Notes under the pieces: generated by a model
What the model was told of the DNA's origin: nothing
What the model saw: the letters and a program-made list of their open reading frames with translations, nothing else
The model's database searches: none
Position numbers and translations under genes: made by a program
Part shown: piece by piece, positions 61,689 to 64,000 of the stretch
Numbering within the stretch: position 1 is the first letter of the stretch
How the letters are laid out: each line of letters opens with the position of its first letter
Source of the DNA: Taibaiella chishuiensis
Lineage (GTDB): Bacteria > Bacteroidota > Bacteroidia > Chitinophagales > Chitinophagaceae
Length of the DNA stretch: 64,000 nucleotides
Assembly (NCBI RefSeq): GCF_003014535.1
Contig: NZ_PYGD01000005.1
Span: 124,001-188,000, forward strand
Direction: 5' to 3'

Positions 61689-61720
61689 CAATTATATAGG
61701 TACATGTACCTATATAATTG
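61689..61720. promoter_or_regulatory. 32-bp perfect palindrome upstream of the envelope operon
   Basis: Half-site CAATTATATAGGTACA (61689-61704) is followed directly by its exact reverse complement (61705-61720), so the arms meet without a spacer at the centre ACATGT. It is 73 bp upstream of the start of the operon 56994-61616, and 198 bp after the receptor gene end. It is likely an operator for an unidentified dimeric regulator, or a cruciform. No T-run follows, so it is not a terminator. Confidence 0.75.
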
Positions 61721-61841
61721 GCAACAGGCAGGTAAGAATGGAACGGGAGTTAGAGATTTCGACATACTTCCCAACTTTCGCGCCTGATCGGTTGTAGGGC
61801 TTTGAATATATGGAAACCCAAGCCTGTATTGTATTTCGAAC

Positions 61842-61870
61842 AAAAAAAAACGCGTAGTGTGTACTACGCG
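61842..61870 (-). terminator. Intrinsic terminator of the outer-membrane receptor gene
   Basis: CGCGTAGT (61851-61858) pairs with ACTACGCG (61863-61870), loop GTGT. On the minus strand nine T follow (complement of 61842-61850). It starts 48 bp beyond the stop at 61918. Confidence 0.92.
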
Positions 61871-61917
61871 CCGGTGATGGGACTGGCTGGTTATTCTATT
61901 TAACGGAAGCACCTCCA

Positions 61918-64000
61918 CTAACGGGTGATCCTGTTTTTTTCCTCTTGCGATGCCGTATTGCGTACCCGTCCTTCTTTCACGTTACTATTCCCGAACTTCC
62001 AGGCCAGGCTAAAGTATACTCTCCTGCCCTCCCATTCATTGGTCCATTTAATATCCAGACCGTTACCTGTAATGTGCGCGCGATAAGCATTGGGACCAAT
62101 AATATTGGTGGCATTCACCTTAAGTGTAAGCCGGTCTTTCAGTAAGAGCCGCTGGATACCCAGGTTCCACCCGTAATAACACCGGAGCCGGGCAAGACCA
62201 TTTCGTGTTGGCATGCCATAGTAAATATCTGTCTGTATTTTATATTTCCCGAAGGTAAACGTATGATTGGTGCTGAACGAAGCAGCCATGGCTTCCTGGT
62301 TATAAGCAAACCCCGGTATGGCAGAATAGTTTTTATTAAAGGCTATATTGGCATTATTATCGCTTTGCCACCATGAAGTAACGGGCAGGCTTAACGTTAT
62401 ATCCAGGCGCAGGGCTCGCGCAGAAGCCGCATTCTCTTTGGTATTGGTAGTTATCCCGGTCTGCTGATCCTGCCTTATTACTTCCGTCTCTACATCTGTA
62501 TCCATACGGTAGCTTAATGCGGTAAACAATATCTCCTTCCAGGCATGCTTCAGCTCCAGGGCATTGCTATAGGAAGAGCGGAGAAATGGATTGCCCACAA
62601 ATAAAGTGTAAGGATCTATATAATCGGTAAAGGGATTCAGACTCTCGTAACCGGGCCGGTTGATGCGCCGGGTATAGCTGAAGCTTACCTGGTTTCGGGT
62701 ATCGATGGTCCGGGTTATAAACAAACCGGGAAACCAGTCCAGGTAATGCCTTTCCTGTACCTGTCCTGTAGTAATGGAATTGCCGGTACTGATGGTTTGT
62801 TCGACGCGCAAGCCGATCTGTATAGCTGTTTTTTCCAAAGAATAGGTTGCGGTAGCGTAGGCGGCATTGATGTTCTCTTTGTAAATAAAATGATTACTCC
62901 GGTTACGATCGGGTATCCAGGCGCCCTTATCCCCGGTTGAATCGGCGAGCAGGTTATTGTCTGTTGTCACCCAGCTGCTTTTCATACCCGCTTCCAGCTT
63001 GAGTTGCTTACTGAAATAACGGGTAAAGTCCAGCTTGCCGGAGCGGATCGTTACCCTGGAAGGTTTACCCGTCCTGAAGATATAAGGATCACGAATCGCA
63101 TTGCCACCCCGGTCGAAGAACAGGTTGTCGTTACGGCTTGTTTCGCGGCTATTATAATGGCCATAATCCAGGTCGATATTCAACTCGCTTCCTACGGTAT
63201 CCAGCAAAGTCTGGAAGTTAAGATTATACATAATATTTTCGCTACGGCTCGAATCGCTTGTCAATGCATCGATGAACTGATAGGGCTGCTTGTTTTTATC
63301 GCTCAACGTAGTATGACCATCATTAGTAGCCTTGCTTCTATCCACATAACCGTTGATTAAAAGTCCTGCTGTAGTTTTACTGCTCAACGCATAGTTCAGG
63401 CCGGCCTTAAAAGAGGCATTGGTAGCAAAAGGGTGCCAGTAGCGGCTCCGGTCCTGGTACACGATATTGGTGTCGTTGCGTACGATGCTGTTATAGTTGA
63501 GCTGGTTAAAAGACTCGGAGTGCCCCAGGTACCCATTACCGAACAAGTTGATTTTGCTGTTGCGGTAATTAAGACTAAAGCCCCCGTTTTGCCTGAAATA
63601 ACGCCCCCTGCCAAGACTGGCATTAAGCGTGCCGTTTGTACCATAAGCCTTGTTTTTCTTTAGTTTTATATTAATGATCCCGGTACTTCCCGCGGCATCA
63701 TAACGGCTGGAAGGATTGGTGATGATCTCTATTTTGCTGATAGCATCGGCCGGAAGCCCCTTCAGGTATTGGACCAGCTGATCCCCGGCCAGGTAAACTG
63801 GGCGTCCGTCTATATAGATCGTACAGCCGGCGCCTTTTAATAAGATATTATCGTCTTTGCCTGTAGTTACCGAAGGCGCTTTACGCAACAACTCCCAAGC
63901 CGAGCTGCCTGTCGCCAAAACATTATGCTCTATGTCCATCACCATTTTATCGGGTTGAACTTCCAGTAAAGGCATTCGCGCCGTTACCTGTACATCTGCC
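61918..64000 (-). CDS. TonB-dependent receptor-like outer-membrane protein (OMP_b-brl_3 type), N-terminus outside window
   Basis: Open to the right window edge; about 694 C-terminal residues are present. The first visible residues ADVQVTARMPLLEVQPDKMVMDIEHN continue directly from the edge, so the true start is beyond 64000. It contains a plug-like section (GAGCTIYIDGRPVYLAGDQ, about 47-65 from the first visible Met, and IITNPSSRYDAAGSTGIINIKLKK) and a long barrel of the PF14905 outer-membrane family, ending RVYFSLAWKFGNSNVKEGRVRN. These proteins are TonB-like receptors with a CarboxypepD_reg-like N-terminus, expected upstream. It may transport or sense an unknown ligand. Confidence 0.93.
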   Translation of the reverse strand, partial: ADVQVTARMPLLEVQPDKMVMDIEHNVLATGSSAWELLRKAPSVTTGKDDNILLKGAGCTIYIDGRPVYLAGDQLVQYLKGLPADAISKIEIITNPSSRYDAAGSTGIINIKLKKNKAYGTNGTLNASLGRGRYFRQNGGFSLNYRNSKINLFGNGYLGHSESFNQLNYNSIVRNDTNIVYQDRSRYWHPFATNASFKAGLNYALSSKTTAGLLINGYVDRSKATNDGHTTLSDKNKQPYQFIDALTSDSSRSENIMYNLNFQTLLDTVGSELNIDLDYGHYNSRETSRNDNLFFDRGGNAIRDPYIFRTGKPSRVTIRSGKLDFTRYFSKQLKLEAGMKSSWVTTDNNLLADSTGDKGAWIPDRNRSNHFIYKENINAAYATATYSLEKTAIQIGLRVEQTISTGNSITTGQVQERHYLDWFPGLFITRTIDTRNQVSFSYTRRINRPGYESLNPFTDYIDPYTLFVGNPFLRSSYSNALELKHAWKEILFTALSYRMDTDVETEVIRQDQQTGITTNTKENAASARALRLDITLSLPVTSWWQSDNNANIAFNKNYSAIPGFAYNQEAMAASFSTNHTFTFGKYKIQTDIYYGMPTRNGLARLRCYYGWNLGIQRLLLKDRLTLKVNATNIIGPNAYRAHITGNGLDIKWTNEWEGRRVYFSLAWKFGNSNVKEGRVRNTASQEEKNRITR

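Overview
The window reads as chromosomal DNA of a Bacteroidota bacterium, most likely of the Chitinophagaceae/Chitinophagales type. Evidence: three large secreted proteins with C-terminal type IX secretion (T9SS) sorting domains, a TonB-dependent siderophore receptor and a second outer-membrane barrel receptor, LytS/LytTR and propeller-type two-component systems, an M56/BlaI pair, and promoters of the Bacteroidota -33 TTTG / -7 TAnnTTTG kind in front of many genes. Ribosome-binding sites are generally not recognisable. Most of the window is close to 50 percent GC; one gene near 43-44.5 kb is far more AT-rich. No rRNA, tRNA, CRISPR array, phage or transposase gene was seen. Layout: 1-3 kb holds a TetR regulator and an SDR oxidoreductase sharing an identical 18-bp operator, a DinB-like protein and a T9SS cargo protein. 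3.1-8.3 kb has a membrane amidohydrolase convergent with a TonB siderophore receptor; between them is a 0.95-kb repeat cluster (nine REP-like units, heptanucleotide arrays at both ends), the left array running into the amidohydrolase stop codon. 8.4-10.4 kb has a lipoprotein, an orphan LytS-type kinase and a 65-residue lanthipeptide-precursor-like gene. 10.4-12.1 kb lacks ordinary genes but contains imperfect inverted repeats, tandem terminators and a tiny minus-strand unit with a 17-codon ORF. 12.1-23.5 kb carries an unrecognised cysteine-free protein, KatG, a quinone-oxidoreductase-like enzyme, a KTSC protein, the BlaR/BlaI pair, a serine hydrolase, an AraC-SDR operon and an EamA exporter. 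23.5-26.6 kb has small secreted or membrane proteins and a metal-related trio (DUF6660-like, TlpA-like, HMA). 27.1-30.8 kb is a propeller histidine kinase overlapping a LytTR regulator. 30.9-35.4 kb has an autoregulated TetR-SDR operon, an MFS exporter divergent from a SufR-like Fe-S regulator, and an LprI-like protein. 35.5-41.7 kb has DUF1801 and CPWCG proteins, two small secreted proteins, a YceI-AraC operon and a YtcJ-like amidohydrolase. 42.4-44.6 kb is an accessory pair, a two-helix membrane protein and an AT-rich HEPN-domain protein. 45-49 kb has two T9SS cargo proteins. 49.7-56.8 kb has a divergent receiver protein, two TPR-type kinases and one NarL/LuxR regulator. 57-61.6 kb is a five-gene minus-strand operon of envelope proteins, followed by a 32-bp perfect palindrome and a receptor gene that runs off the right edge. 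Themes: stress and redox response (KatG, SDRs, TetR/AraC regulators, SufR-like), envelope sensing and outer-membrane transport, and T9SS export. The strongest leads for something undescribed are the HEPN/membrane-protein pair, the orphan minus-strand unit at 11.77-12.0 kb, the lanthipeptide-like precursor without biosynthetic neighbours, and the unrecognised protein at 12.15 kb.
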